This document shows, piece by piece, positions 28,322 to 37,399 of a stretch of DNA of 64,000 bases; positions within the stretch are counted from its first letter, which is position 1, and the number at the start of each line of letters is the position of its first letter. This DNA is from an uncultured Bacteroidales bacterium (GTDB lineage Bacteria; Bacteroidota; Bacteroidia; Bacteroidales; P3): the NCBI GenBank assembly GCA_900314925.1, contig OMXC01000006.1, positions 62,001 to 126,000 of the forward strand, written 5' to 3'. The position numbers were made by a program, and so were the translations under genes. Under the pieces are notes generated by a model. It saw only the letters and a program-made list of their open reading frames with translations, had not been told where the DNA came from and did no database searches.

Positions 28322-28603
28322 ATGATATTACTCGACATCTCCAATGGCTGGAAGACCGCCATAATGATTGTGGCTATGATAGCCGTGTTCTACTTTTTCC
28401 TCATCAAGCCGCAGAACGACAGGACCAAGAAGGAGGCCGCCTACCGCGACAGCCTGAAGGCCGGCGACGAGCTGATGACCGCCGGCGGCATCCACGTGAA
28501 GTTCGTCAGCCGCGACGGCGCCTACGCCGTAGTGGAGGCCGCCCCGGGGGTGAGGATGAAGGTGCAGGTGGCCACGCTCCAGCCCGTCCCCGCAAGGAAA
28601 TAG
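28322..28603 (+). CDS. yajC: Preprotein translocase subunit YajC
   Basis: This 93-residue protein has a single N-terminal membrane helix (AIMIVAMIAVFYFFLIKPQ) and the typical YajC small domain: QNDRTKKEAAYRDSLKAGD, TAGGIHVKFV and VRMKVQVATLQPV. YajC joins SecDF at the Sec translocon. The ATG at 28322 gives the family-typical length. In many Bacteroidetes yajC precedes ybbR and coaE; here those are 35 kb away, so the cluster is split. Confidence 0.88.
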   Translation: MILLDISNGWKTAIMIVAMIAVFYFFLIKPQNDRTKKEAAYRDSLKAGDELMTAGGIHVKFVSRDGAYAVVEAAPGVRMKVQVATLQPVPARK

Positions 28604-28628
28604 AGGCATTAAGATTATTCAACAGCAG

Positions 28629-28664
28629 AAACTCTGAAAACTTTAATGGTTTTCGGAGTTTTTT
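28629..28664 (+). terminator. Rho-independent terminator after yajC
   Basis: The stem AAACTCTGAAAAC / GTTTTCGGAGTTT (one G-T pair) has a short loop and a run of T. Confidence 0.82.
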
Positions 28665-28665
28665 G

Positions 28666-28673
28666 TATCTTTG
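28666..28673 (+). promoter_or_regulatory. -7 element for the efflux operon
   Basis: TATCTTTG (TAnnTTTG) lies 73 nt upstream of the TetR start and immediately after the yajC terminator. Confidence 0.65.
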
Positions 28674-28745
28674 CACCGCTTTTCGCGCCGCCCCACGGGG
28701 TGCCGGAAGCGTATTATTATTTAGGATACAAATAGATAGAGCCTG

Positions 28746-29384
28746 ATGGCAAACGAAGAGAACAGGGAGAAAATCGTCGAGACAGCGCTGCAGATGTTCA
28801 ACACGCGCGGCTGCCGCGGCGTGACCATGGACGATATCGCCCAGGCCATGCACATGTCGAAACGCACCCTCTACGAGACTTTCGCCAACAAGGAGGAGCT
28901 GCTGGCGGAGTGTCTGATGCGGGTGCACGACCAGATCAACGACCTGCACCGCAAGGCGCACAGCAAGGTGGACGAGCCGCTGCTGGTGGCGATGTACATG
29001 CTGCGCGTGGGCGCTGACACCAACCACCGCTACCACCGCCTCATCGAGGAGGCCGAGCGCTACTACCCCGACATCCACGACCGCTTCTTCCGCCTGCACA
29101 CCGAGACGCTGCACACGATGATGGAGCACGGCATGGAGTACGTCAGGAGCCACGGCTACCTGCGGCCCGACGCCGACATCGAGGTCGCTGTGGACTTCCT
29201 CTGCAACCTCATACAGCAGCACCGCCTCTCGGAGGTCGACGACCCGAAGGCCCACGTGCGCCGCCTCAACGAGGTGTGCTTCACCTACCTGCGCGGCCTC
29301 ATGACAACGGCGACCATAGAGCGCTACGAGCGTTCGGAGCCCCACTTCAAGAAGGTGATGCAGGAGCTTGAAGTGCTTAAATAG
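28746..29384 (+). CDS. TetR-family transcriptional regulator
   Basis: This 212-residue protein has an N-terminal helix-turn-helix (VTMDDIAQAMHMSKRTLYET, ~28-47) followed by KEELL and an all-helical ligand-binding domain. It is the first gene of an RND efflux operon (outer-membrane channel 25 nt downstream), so it most likely represses that operon and senses a pump substrate. No operator palindrome was recognised with confidence. Confidence 0.9.
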   Translation: MANEENREKIVETALQMFNTRGCRGVTMDDIAQAMHMSKRTLYETFANKEELLAECLMRVHDQINDLHRKAHSKVDEPLLVAMYMLRVGADTNHRYHRLIEEAERYYPDIHDRFFRLHTETLHTMMEHGMEYVRSHGYLRPDADIEVAVDFLCNLIQQHRLSEVDDPKAHVRRLNEVCFTYLRGLMTTATIERYERSEPHFKKVMQELEVLK

Positions 29385-29409
29385 ACAATAAACAATAAAA
29401 GATAGAACA

Positions 29410-30810
29410 ATGAAACTGAAAAGAGTGATTGTGGCCTTGGCTGTGACGGCAGGCTTCTCCTACGCTTCGGCGCAGGAGGGCACGGCGTTGCGGCTGAGCC
29501 TTGAGGAGGCACAGCAGTATGCAGTGGAGCACAACGCGGCGATGCAGAACGCCGACCTTGAGACGAAGAAGGCCGAATTGTCGAGATGGAAGACCTTGAG
29601 CACCATGTTGCCGCAGGTGAAAGCAGGGTTCGACTACCAGAACATGTGCGGCTACACCATGAACTTCGGCAGCCGCGGCATGGACATGTCGTCGATGATG
29701 CCTGAGTCGGTGACCCTCGGTACCCTGGGCACCTTCCCGCTGACGTTCAACTACCCCGCCACCGAGGAGTCGAGCGAGAGCAGCTCGGGCATAGCCATGA
29801 ACCCCAGCGGCACGTTCAGCATCACCGCCTCGATAGCCCTGACGGGCGCACAGATCGTGGGCACCATGCTGCAGAACATCGCCATGAAGATGACCGACAT
29901 CTCGCGCCAGCAGACGGAGCAGGAGACGCGCGCCAACGTGAAGAACGTCTACGTGAGCATCCTGGTGATGGAGCAGACGGTGGGACTGCTCGACTCGAGC
30001 CTGGCCAACATGGAGCGCCTGGCGGCCACCAGCCAGTCGGCCGTCGACGTGGGAGCCTCCGAGCAGGTGGACGCCGACAAGCTGCAGGTGCAGGTGGCGT
30101 CGCTGCGCAGCAGCATCAACAGCACCCGCCGCTCGCTGCAGATGCTGCGCAACTCGCTGCTGCTGCAGCTGGGTGCCGACGTGGACGCACAGATAGAGCT
30201 CACCACGACGGTGGACGACATACTGAACGTCGACAACGCCGCGCAGCTGCTGAGCCGCGGCTTCGACATAGAGCGCAACTACAACTACCAGCTGCTGGAG
30301 CAGAACGAGAAACTGGCCAAGAGCAATGTCACCATGGCGTGGATGGACTTCACCCCCACCCTCTCGGCCTACTACCAGTACAGCGCCAAGACCTACTTCG
30401 GCAAGGACGAGGGCTTCAACATGACGCCGCCCAACATGGTGGGCGCCAACGTGAGCCTGCCCCTCTTCAGCAGCGGCACCCGTCTGGCCAACATCAAGAG
30501 CGCCAAGATAGACTACCAGGAGGCTGTGAACAACAAGCGCCAGGCCGAAGACGGCCTGCGCGTGCAGTACAACCAGCTGCGCTACGACCTGGCCACGGCC
30601 CTGGAGACCTACGACATACAGAGCCGCAACCTCGAGGTGACGCAGCGCGTGTTCAACAACGTGGCCGAGAAATACCGCTACGGCCGCGCCAGCAGCCTGG
30701 AGGTCACCACCGCCAGCACGGACATCATCAGCGCCCAGAGCAACTACATACAGGCCGTGATGAGCGTCGTCAGCGCGCAGATATCGCTCGAAAACCTGCT
30801 GAACAACTAA
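29410..30810 (+). CDS. TolC-family outer-membrane efflux protein
   Basis: This 466-residue protein has a signal peptide (VALAVTAGFSYASAQ) and two OEP repeats with long helical coiled coils (LEEAQQYAVEHNAAMQNAD; later AEKYRYGRASSLEVTTASTD). It would form the trimeric channel across the outer membrane for the MFP and RND proteins encoded next. Order and relatives match the P. gingivalis PG0538-PG0541 efflux set. It ends 27 nt before the membrane-fusion gene. Confidence 0.92.
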   Translation: MKLKRVIVALAVTAGFSYASAQEGTALRLSLEEAQQYAVEHNAAMQNADLETKKAELSRWKTLSTMLPQVKAGFDYQNMCGYTMNFGSRGMDMSSMMPESVTLGTLGTFPLTFNYPATEESSESSSGIAMNPSGTFSITASIALTGAQIVGTMLQNIAMKMTDISRQQTEQETRANVKNVYVSILVMEQTVGLLDSSLANMERLAATSQSAVDVGASEQVDADKLQVQVASLRSSINSTRRSLQMLRNSLLLQLGADVDAQIELTTTVDDILNVDNAAQLLSRGFDIERNYNYQLLEQNEKLAKSNVTMAWMDFTPTLSAYYQYSAKTYFGKDEGFNMTPPNMVGANVSLPLFSSGTRLANIKSAKIDYQEAVNNKRQAEDGLRVQYNQLRYDLATALETYDIQSRNLEVTQRVFNNVAEKYRYGRASSLEVTTASTDIISAQSNYIQAVMSVVSAQISLENLLNN

Positions 30811-30837
30811 TTGTTAAGAATAAAGAGACAAAGAATT

Positions 30838-31872
30838 ATGAATAAAGCAATCCGTACAGTAACGATCATTGCCGCTGTCGCAAGCCTCGTGGCCTGCGGC
30901 GGCAAGGGCGGCGACAATGCCGCAACGACCACCAAGAAAGAGGCCGAGAAGGTGAAGGTGCAGACCCTCGAGAACGAGCGCATAGCCAAGACCCTCGAGC
31001 TGAGCTCCACGCTGGAAGGCTACGAGACCATGAACATCTCGCCCAGCATCACAGGCCACATAGAGCACATCTACGTCGAAGTGGGCTCGCGCGTGCAGCG
31101 CGGCACCATGCTGGTGCGCATGGACCAGACACAGCTCAACACCACGCGCATCAACCTGGCCAGCACCAAGACAGAGCTCGAGCGCGTGACGGCCCTCAAG
31201 GCCAGCGGCAGCGTGAGCCAGCAGGTCTACGACCAGACCAAGGCCGGATACGACCAACTGGTGGAGACCGAGCGCTTCCAGAACGAGAACACCTTCGTCA
31301 AGGCCCAGTTCGCCGGCGTCATCAGCGCCAAGAACTACGAAGACGGCGAGATGTACACCGGCGCCCCCATACTGACGCTAACGCAGATCAGCCGCCTCAA
31401 GGCCATCATCAACATACCGGAGAGCTACTTCCCCATGGTGAAGCAGGGCATGAAGGTCGACGTGGTCAGCGACATATACCCCGACGAGGTCTTCCCCGCC
31501 ACCATCGAGATCGTCTACCCCACCATTGACCCGCAGAGCCACACCTTCCAGGCCAAGCTCAACATCCCCAACAACGGCGAGAAGATACGTCCCGGCATGT
31601 ACGTGCGCACCCGCCTGGCTGTGGGCGAGGTCGACGCCATCGTGGTGCCCTACCAGAGCGTGCTGAAGCTCACGGGCTCCAACGACCGCTACGTGTTCGT
31701 CAACGACGGCGGCCAGGCACGCCGCGTGGCCGTCACCCTCGGCCAGCGCTTCGACGACCGCATAGAGATCATTCCCGTCGAGGCCAACGCCATGAAAGCC
31801 GGCGACCAGCTCGTGATCACCGGTCAGGCCCGCCTCGTCGACGGCGACAAGCTGGAAATTGTGGGAAATTAA
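30838..31872 (+). CDS. RND efflux periplasmic adaptor (membrane-fusion lipoprotein)
   Basis: This 344-residue lipoprotein (lipobox SLVAC, Cys20) has the HlyD/AcrA layout: a lipoyl half-motif ISPSITGHIEHIYVEVGSRV, an alpha hairpin, the second half GVISAKNYEDGEMYTGAPIL, and beta-barrel and membrane-proximal domains (IRPGMYVRTRLAVGEV). It bridges the channel and the pump. The stop TAA lies inside the AT-rich left arm of the cassette at 31867-32340, which separates it from its pump gene by 471 nt, whereas tetR-tolC-MFP are tightly packed. Confidence 0.92.
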   Translation: MNKAIRTVTIIAAVASLVACGGKGGDNAATTTKKEAEKVKVQTLENERIAKTLELSSTLEGYETMNISPSITGHIEHIYVEVGSRVQRGTMLVRMDQTQLNTTRINLASTKTELERVTALKASGSVSQQVYDQTKAGYDQLVETERFQNENTFVKAQFAGVISAKNYEDGEMYTGAPILTLTQISRLKAIINIPESYFPMVKQGMKVDVVSDIYPDEVFPATIEIVYPTIDPQSHTFQAKLNIPNNGEKIRPGMYVRTRLAVGEVDAIVVPYQSVLKLTGSNDRYVFVNDGGQARRVAVTLGQRFDDRIEIIPVEANAMKAGDQLVITGQARLVDGDKLEIVGN

Positions 31873-32340
31873 TAATTAATAATTAAAAATTAAAATCAGC
31901 AAAAACAATCAGGACATGGCCGGCAACGCTCTGAAGGACAAAAGCCTTATGTTTGCTGTACGATGCGTGAACCTGTACAAGCTTCTTTGCGACGAGCGAA
32001 AAGAATTCGTCTTGAGCAAACAGATGCTCCGCAGCGGAACAAGCATCGGTGCAAATATCAGCGAAGCCCTATGTGCTGAAAGCAACAAAGATTTCATCCA
32101 CAAACTGCATATTGCATACAAGGAAGCTAACGAAACACAGTATTGGTTCGAGGTCATGCTGAAATCAAATATAATTAATGATATAGAATATACATCTATC
32201 AACTATCAACAATGATCTCGCCGAACTGTTGGCCCTCCTTACTACCATTATAAAAACCTCTAAAAAGAAGCAATTATCAGACTAAAATTTAATTGTTAAT
32301 TTTTAATTGTTAATTTTTAATTGTTAATTATTAATTAATC
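31867..32340 (+). mobile_element. Four-helix-bundle cassette with AT-rich inverted arms
   Basis: This segment of about 474 bp lies between the MFP stop and the RND start. The left arm (31867-31899) and right arm (32284-32340) are tandem AT repeats (units like TTAATTATTAATT and TTAATTGTTAATTT) and are inverted copies of each other over about 27 bp with one or two mismatches. Between them is a single four-helix-bundle gene. The boundaries fall at the stop codon of one operon gene and 3 nt before the ATG of the next. No transposase is present. Cassette status is inferred from architecture. Confidence 0.65.
31916..32285 (+). pseudogene. Four-helix-bundle (IVP/S23-type) protein, frameshifted
   Basis: The product resembles the four-helix-bundle proteins known from 23S rRNA intervening sequences: FAVRCVNLYKLLCDERKEF, LSKQMLRSGTSIGANISEAL and FIHKLHIAYKEANETQYWFE. 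The present frame stops at 32215 (99 residues). A 7-nt tandem duplication (TATCAAC at 32197-32203 and 32204-32210) causes this; removing one copy restores a frame reading NNDLAELLALLTTIIKTSKK and ending at 32283-32285, 120 residues, the usual family length. The fourth helix is thus lost or phase-switchable. Lower GC than its neighbours suggests an acquired gene. The molecular function of the family is unsettled. Confidence 0.85.
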
Positions 32341-32343
32341 AAC

Positions 32344-35300
32344 ATGGCAATCTACAAGACAGCAATCAACAAGCCCATCACCACAGGCTTGATATTCGTG
32401 GCCGTCATCGTGCTGGGACTCTTCTCCCTCACGCGTCTGCCCATCGACCAGATGCCTGAGATGGACCCGCCCTACGTCACCGTGATGACCACCTACGCGG
32501 GCGCCAACGCCAGCGACATCGAGACCAACATCACCAAGATAATCGAGAACTCCCTCAACTCCGTAGACGGACTGAAGAACATCACCTCCACCTCCAAGGA
32601 CAACATCTCCGTCGTCACACTCGAGTTCGAGTGGGGCTCCGACATCGACGAGGCCCTCAACGACATACGCTCGTACGTCGACCTGCTCTTCGACAACCTC
32701 CCCGACGGTGTCAGCCGCCCCATGATACTGAAGCTCAACTCATCGGCCATGCCCATCATGGTTTACGGCTTCACCGCCAAGGAGAGCTATTCAGGCATGG
32801 ACCGCATACTGGAGGACAACGTCGTCAACGAACTTAACCGCATCGACGGCATCGGCAACATCACAGTCTCCGGCGCCCCGCAGCGCTACGTCTACATAGA
32901 CCTCGACCCCAAGCAGCTCGACGCCTACGGCCTCAGCCTTGAGCAAGTCGGACAGGCCATCTCGGCCAACAACCTCGACCTCGCCTCAGGCACCGTCAAA
33001 ATGGGCAAAGAGCAGTACCAGATGCGCGTCAAAGGCGAATACGTAGAAAGCTCCGAAATCGCCGACATTGCCGTCGCCACCACCATGACCGGCAAGCAGA
33101 TCTTCGTACGCGACCTCGCAACCGTGCGCGACACCATCAAAGACCTCTCCCTCGACGAGAAAATCAACGGCCGCGACGGCGGCCGCCTCATCATCACCAA
33201 GCAGACCGGCGCCAACACCGTGGCCATCGCCACTCAGGTGAAAGCACAGATGGAGCAGATCCAGAAAACCCTGCCGCCAGACTTTGAGACAACCCTCATC
33301 CGCGACGGCTCGTCCGACATTGTCAACGCCATCAACGGCCTCACCGAGAGCATCTTCTACGCACTCCTCTTCGTGGTCCTCGTAGTGCTCATATTCCTCG
33401 GCAACTGGCGCTCCACCGTTATCATCGCACTCACCATCCCCATCTCCCTCGTCACCTCCTTCATCTACCTCCTCCTCGCCGACTCCTCGCTCAACATCAT
33501 CTCCCTCGCCTCGCTCACAGTGGCCATCGGCATGGTCGTCGACGACGCCATCGTCGTCCTGGAGAACATCTCCAAGCACATTGACCGCGGCGAAAACCCG
33601 CGCGAAGCCGCCATCTGCGCCACCAACGAAGTATGGACATCCGTCATCGCCACCACCCTCGTCCTTGTGGCCGTCTTCGTGCCCCTCACCATGCTGCCAG
33701 GCATGATGGGCATCTTCATGAAAGAGATGGGCTGGATCATCACCATCGTCGTCTGCGTCTCCACCACCGCCGCCATCACCCTCATCCCCATGCTCTCCTC
33801 CAAGATGCTCAAAGAGCGCCCCTTCTTCTTCAAGAAAGAGGACGAGGAAGCCTATGAGGCCAAACGTGAACACAACCTCTACAACCGCACCGTCATGCGC
33901 GCCTTCAATGCCGTCGACACCGCCTACGCCAACCTTCTACGCTGGTGCCTGCGCCACAAACGCGTCACACTCATCATCGCCCTCGCCTTCTTCGTCGTCA
34001 CCCTCCTGCCCGTGTTCATGGGCAAGATAGGCATGGACTTCATGAAAGAACAGGACAACGGCCAGATCTCCGTCAGCGCAGAACTGCAACGCGGCACCCG
34101 CATCGAGGAAACCCTCAAGACCGCACGCCACATGGAGGAAGACATCTACCGCATCCTCGGCGACGAAGTCATCGTCGTCTCCACATCAGCCGGCTCCAAC
34201 GACGACGCAGGCTTCGCGGCACTCTTCAACTCCACCACCAACAACAAAATATCCATGACAATCCGCACCACCAAGAAGTACGACCGCGACATCACCATCT
34301 TCCAGATGCAGGAACAACTCCGCAAGTGCTTCGCCGAATACCCCGAACTGGTCACCTACCAGGTCAACCAGGGCGGCGGCATGGGTGGCGGCAGCCAAAA
34401 CTCCCTCTCCGTTGAGATCTACGGCTACGACTTCGACCGCACCACCAACTTCACCCAAGAACTCAAGAAACGCGTCGAGCAGAACGTCCCGGGCGCCCGC
34501 GACACCAAAGTCAGCCGCGACGAAGACCGCGCCGAACTCAAAATCACCTTCGACAAACAGAAACTCGCCCTCCACGGCCTCAACGGCTCCACCGTGGCCC
34601 TCTACGTACGCAACCGCGTCAACGGCATGGCTGCCGGCTTCCTCAAAGAAGACGGCGAAGAATACAACATCGTCGTACGACTCCGCGAAGAATACCGCTC
34701 CTCAATCTCCGACATCGAGCAACTCTCCATCCCCACCCCCACAGGCAAAATCATCAAACTCGAAGAACTCGCCAAAGTCGAAGAATACTGGTGCCCGCCC
34801 ACCATCGAGCGCAAAAACCGCCAGCGCTACCTCACCCTCACAGTCATGCCCTTCAACACCTCCCTCCAGGAACTCGCCATGAGCGTACAGCACGAACTTG
34901 ACCAGATGGAAATCCCGTCCGACGTACACGTGGCCCTCGCCGGCTCCTACAAAGACCAGCAAGACTCCACCCGCGACATGCTCATGCTCGGCATGCTCAT
35001 CCTCATGCTCGTCTACATCGTCATGGCCTCGCAGTTCGAGTCCTTCTCCAAACCCTTCATCATCATGTTCTCCATACCCTTCGCCATCAGCGGCGTCGTG
35101 CTCATGATGTTCTTCACCGGCAACAACATCGACATGGTAGGCCTCCTCGGACTCATCCTCCTCATCGGCATCGTCGTCAAAAACGGCATCGTGCTCGTCG
35201 ACTACATCAACCTCATGCGCGAACGTGGCATAGCCCTCAACGAAGCCATCGCCATCTCAGGCCAGAGCCGTCTGCGCCCCGTCCTCATGACAGCCTTCAC

Positions 35301-35529
35301 CACCATCCTCGGCATGATTCCCATGGCCACCTCCACCTCCGAAGGCTCCGAGATCTGGACCACCATGGGCCTCGTCGTCATCGGCGGCCTCACCGTCTCC
35401 ACCTTCGTCACACTCATCATCGTGCCCGTCCTCTACGGCGTCTTCAACCGCCGCGGCGACATCGAGAAGAAAGAGCGCGAACGCAAGAAATTCGTCTTCA
35501 TGAACATCGACCTCAATGAGAGCAAGTAG
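32344..35529 (+). CDS. RND-family multidrug efflux pump (inner membrane)
   Basis: This 1061-residue HAE1-type transporter has twelve membrane helices in the AcrB arrangement: one at the N-terminus (ITTGLIFVAVIVLGLFSL), five more around residues 335-490 including GMVVDDAIVVLENI with the proton-relay Asp pair, and a second set from ~540 and ~880 onward (LILLIGIVVKNGIVLVDY). Two large periplasmic loops lie between. It uses the proton gradient to export substrates via the MFP and TolC-like partners encoded upstream. The substrate is unknown. Confidence 0.95.
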   Translation: MAIYKTAINKPITTGLIFVAVIVLGLFSLTRLPIDQMPEMDPPYVTVMTTYAGANASDIETNITKIIENSLNSVDGLKNITSTSKDNISVVTLEFEWGSDIDEALNDIRSYVDLLFDNLPDGVSRPMILKLNSSAMPIMVYGFTAKESYSGMDRILEDNVVNELNRIDGIGNITVSGAPQRYVYIDLDPKQLDAYGLSLEQVGQAISANNLDLASGTVKMGKEQYQMRVKGEYVESSEIADIAVATTMTGKQIFVRDLATVRDTIKDLSLDEKINGRDGGRLIITKQTGANTVAIATQVKAQMEQIQKTLPPDFETTLIRDGSSDIVNAINGLTESIFYALLFVVLVVLIFLGNWRSTVIIALTIPISLVTSFIYLLLADSSLNIISLASLTVAIGMVVDDAIVVLENISKHIDRGENPREAAICATNEVWTSVIATTLVLVAVFVPLTMLPGMMGIFMKEMGWIITIVVCVSTTAAITLIPMLSSKMLKERPFFFKKEDEEAYEAKREHNLYNRTVMRAFNAVDTAYANLLRWCLRHKRVTLIIALAFFVVTLLPVFMGKIGMDFMKEQDNGQISVSAELQRGTRIEETLKTARHMEEDIYRILGDEVIVVSTSAGSNDDAGFAALFNSTTNNKISMTIRTTKKYDRDITIFQMQEQLRKCFAEYPELVTYQVNQGGGMGGGSQNSLSVEIYGYDFDRTTNFTQELKKRVEQNVPGARDTKVSRDEDRAELKITFDKQKLALHGLNGSTVALYVRNRVNGMAAGFLKEDGEEYNIVVRLREEYRSSISDIEQLSIPTPTGKIIKLEELAKVEEYWCPPTIERKNRQRYLTLTVMPFNTSLQELAMSVQHELDQMEIPSDVHVALAGSYKDQQDSTRDMLMLGMLILMLVYIVMASQFESFSKPFIIMFSIPFAISGVVLMMFFTGNNIDMVGLLGLILLIGIVVKNGIVLVDYINLMRERGIALNEAIAISGQSRLRPVLMTAFTTILGMIPMATSTSEGSEIWTTMGLVVIGGLTVSTFVTLIIVPVLYGVFNRRGDIEKKERERKKFVFMNIDLNESK

Positions 35530-35721
35530 TCTAAGAAGAAGTTAAGAAGTAAAGAAGTTAAGAAGTTAAAGACAAATGTGCATATATCCAGTATCGTCTT
35601 AACTCCTTAACTTCTTAACTCCTTAACTCCTTAACTTCTTAACTCCTTAACTACTTAACTCCTTAACTACTTAACTACTTAACTACTTAACTCCTTAACT
35701 ACTTAACTACTTAACTCCTTA
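35530..35721. repeat. Inverted octamer array within the efflux operon
   Basis: Right arm: fifteen contiguous 8-nt units TTAACTNC (35599-35718; variants CC, TC, AC). Left arm (35533-35573): about four units of the reverse type TTAAGAAG. The inner spacer is about 22 nt with no gene. The architecture matches the arms of the four-helix cassette upstream but is empty. It separates the RND gene from the PG0541-like gene and could fold into a long hairpin in the mRNA. Confidence 0.93.
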
Positions 35722-35747
35722 TTCCACCATCAAAAAAACAACAAATC

Positions 35748-36050
35748 ATGAAAAGTGTAATGATAGTATACAACCAGGCCAACAACGAACGTGTAGAATA
35801 CATGCTCGACACCCTCGGCATCCGCGGCTTCACCCAGTGGGAAGACGTACAAGGCCGCGGCAACGTGAACGGCGACCCCCACCGGGGCACCCACACATGG
35901 CCCGAGATGAACAACGCCATCCTCACCGTCATCCCCGACGACAAAGTCGACGAACTCCTCCTCTCCGTCCGCAAACTCGACAAGCGCAACGAAGAAGTCG
36001 GCATACGCGCCTTCGTCTGGGACATTGTCGCCTCGACTCTCGACAACTAA
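35748..36050 (+). CDS. PG0541-type transporter-associated protein (PII-like)
   Basis: This 100-residue protein has the form of the small proteins that follow RND pumps in Bacteroidales (the PG0541 family): MIVYNQANNERVEYMLDTLG, GFTQWEDVQGRGNVNG and WPEMNNAILTVIPDDKVDELL. The PII-like ferredoxin-fold pattern suggests a regulatory or ligand-sensing partner of the pump, but no function is proven. It completes the tetR-tolC-MFP-RND set, although an octamer array now separates it from the pump gene. Confidence 0.82.
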   Translation: MKSVMIVYNQANNERVEYMLDTLGIRGFTQWEDVQGRGNVNGDPHRGTHTWPEMNNAILTVIPDDKVDELLLSVRKLDKRNEEVGIRAFVWDIVASTLDN

Positions 36051-36070
36051 ACACCGTCAACAACAAACAA

Positions 36071-36108
36071 ATCCCGCACCGTGTCGCGCACGGTGCGGGA
36101 TATTTTAT
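36071..36108 (+). terminator. Rho-independent terminator of the efflux operon
   Basis: A 13-bp perfect stem (ATCCCGCACCGTG / CACGGTGCGGGAT), 5-nt loop, followed by ATTTTATT. Confidence 0.85.
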
Positions 36109-36124
36109 TGGCCTTGCCCACCTA

Positions 36125-37399
36125 CTAAAAGTTATACTTCACCATAGCGCAGAGACGGTGGCTCACGACATTCCTGAGGCGGTCGTTGAGCAGCACCCGG
36201 CCGTCGTCGCCGAGGTCGCCATAAGTGCAGGCGGTCACCTCGTACTCAAGGCCTATGTTGAAAGCCTTGACATTGTAGCTTACCGAAGGAGCCACACGCC
36301 ATACGCTGTTGAGGTGGGTGAACTCCTCGCCCCCCTTCATATAGATGCGGTAGACCCCGCCGCCGAAGTCGTGGAGACTCTCCCCCGCCCCGAGGTTCTT
36401 CATGTAGCCGAGGAAGAGGTTGCAGCGCACCTTCCTGCCGTAGGCAAGGTTGAGGTAACTGATCGTGGCCTGCATGGGGCTGTAGCTCCACGAGCCGTCA
36501 TCGTTGACACCCGTGACGGCATAGCCCACCAGCTGGTTCAGGTGGCTGGTGTTCTGCGCCAGCAGCGTGCGGAAACGCAGGCTCCACTTATCGTCAACCA
36601 TCTGGAAATATAGTGTCGGCGTGAGCGAGGCCACACGCTCGTCAACCTTCCGCGTGACGCCGTCCACCACAGCATGCGTGCGGGGACGCAGTATCTGCGC
36701 GTCTACGCCGAGCTGCATATACAGCACGCCGCTTCTGAAGTTGACGCCAAGGAAAGCCTCGGGCCACAGCGCGTTGTGCGCATAGCAGGTACTCGCCGCA
36801 CTCGCGGGGTCGGCTTCATCCTTGGGGCCGTTGTTCATATACTGCAGCTGCCACATAAGGGCCGAAGTGATACCCAGCGAGCCCCAGTAGTGCGTGGCGC
36901 GCACCTGCGGTGTGCGGCTGTGCGGCCTGAACGGAGCGCCGGCGGCCATGCCCAGCACCTCGGGCATAAAGCTGCCGCTGAGCGGATGCCAGTCCTGGCC
37001 AGCGACAAGCTCGCTGCCGCCACGCGTCAGCTTCAGGTATGCCAGACGCAGGCGCAGCACCGTGTTGTTGGCGCCGAACCCGCCGAAATCGCCCTCCAGC
37101 CTGCCGCTGCCTCTCCACCCACACAGCTCGGGCCCCGTGACGTCGACACCGAAGCGCGACGACAGCGCCTGCAGCTGCATGGAAGGCACATCGTTGAGGT
37201 CAGCGCCGCCGGCAGTGTCTATGTCGTAGGGTATCATGTTATACTCGCCACCGACGGAATAATAGGTCTTGCGCGAATCAAAAGTAAGATAGTTGCGCAC
37301 AAAACCGTAAGGCTTTATGCGCACCCTGCTCGAATCCTGCGCCCAAACAAAAGGCAGCGACACCATCAGCGCCGCTGCCATAACAAAAACCTTCTTCAT
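36125..37399 (-). CDS. Outer-membrane beta-barrel protein (porin-like)
   Basis: This 424-residue protein has a signal peptide (AAALMVSLPFVWAQ) and many alternating-hydrophobic beta strands ending in an aromatic C-terminus (RLCAMVKYNF), the pattern of an outer-membrane barrel. Segments such as LRLAYLKLTRGGSELVAGQD and WHPLSGSFMPEVLG resemble porin-like proteins of Bacteroidetes. It is the last gene of the carbamate kinase / OTC / AAE-transporter operon (its ATG overlaps the transporter stop by 4 nt), so it likely brings that pathway's substrate across the outer membrane. Substrate is inferred. Confidence 0.78.
   Translation of the reverse strand: MKKVFVMAAALMVSLPFVWAQDSSRVRIKPYGFVRNYLTFDSRKTYYSVGGEYNMIPYDIDTAGGADLNDVPSMQLQALSSRFGVDVTGPELCGWRGSGRLEGDFGGFGANNTVLRLRLAYLKLTRGGSELVAGQDWHPLSGSFMPEVLGMAAGAPFRPHSRTPQVRATHYWGSLGITSALMWQLQYMNNGPKDEADPASAASTCYAHNALWPEAFLGVNFRSGVLYMQLGVDAQILRPRTHAVVDGVTRKVDERVASLTPTLYFQMVDDKWSLRFRTLLAQNTSHLNQLVGYAVTGVNDDGSWSYSPMQATISYLNLAYGRKVRCNLFLGYMKNLGAGESLHDFGGGVYRIYMKGGEEFTHLNSVWRVAPSVSYNVKAFNIGLEYEVTACTYGDLGDDGRVLLNDRLRNVVSHRLCAMVKYNF

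Noticed and set aside
35599..35718. The octamer array considered as a CRISPR
   Set aside because: Units are 8 nt, contiguous and without spacers, and no cas genes are present.
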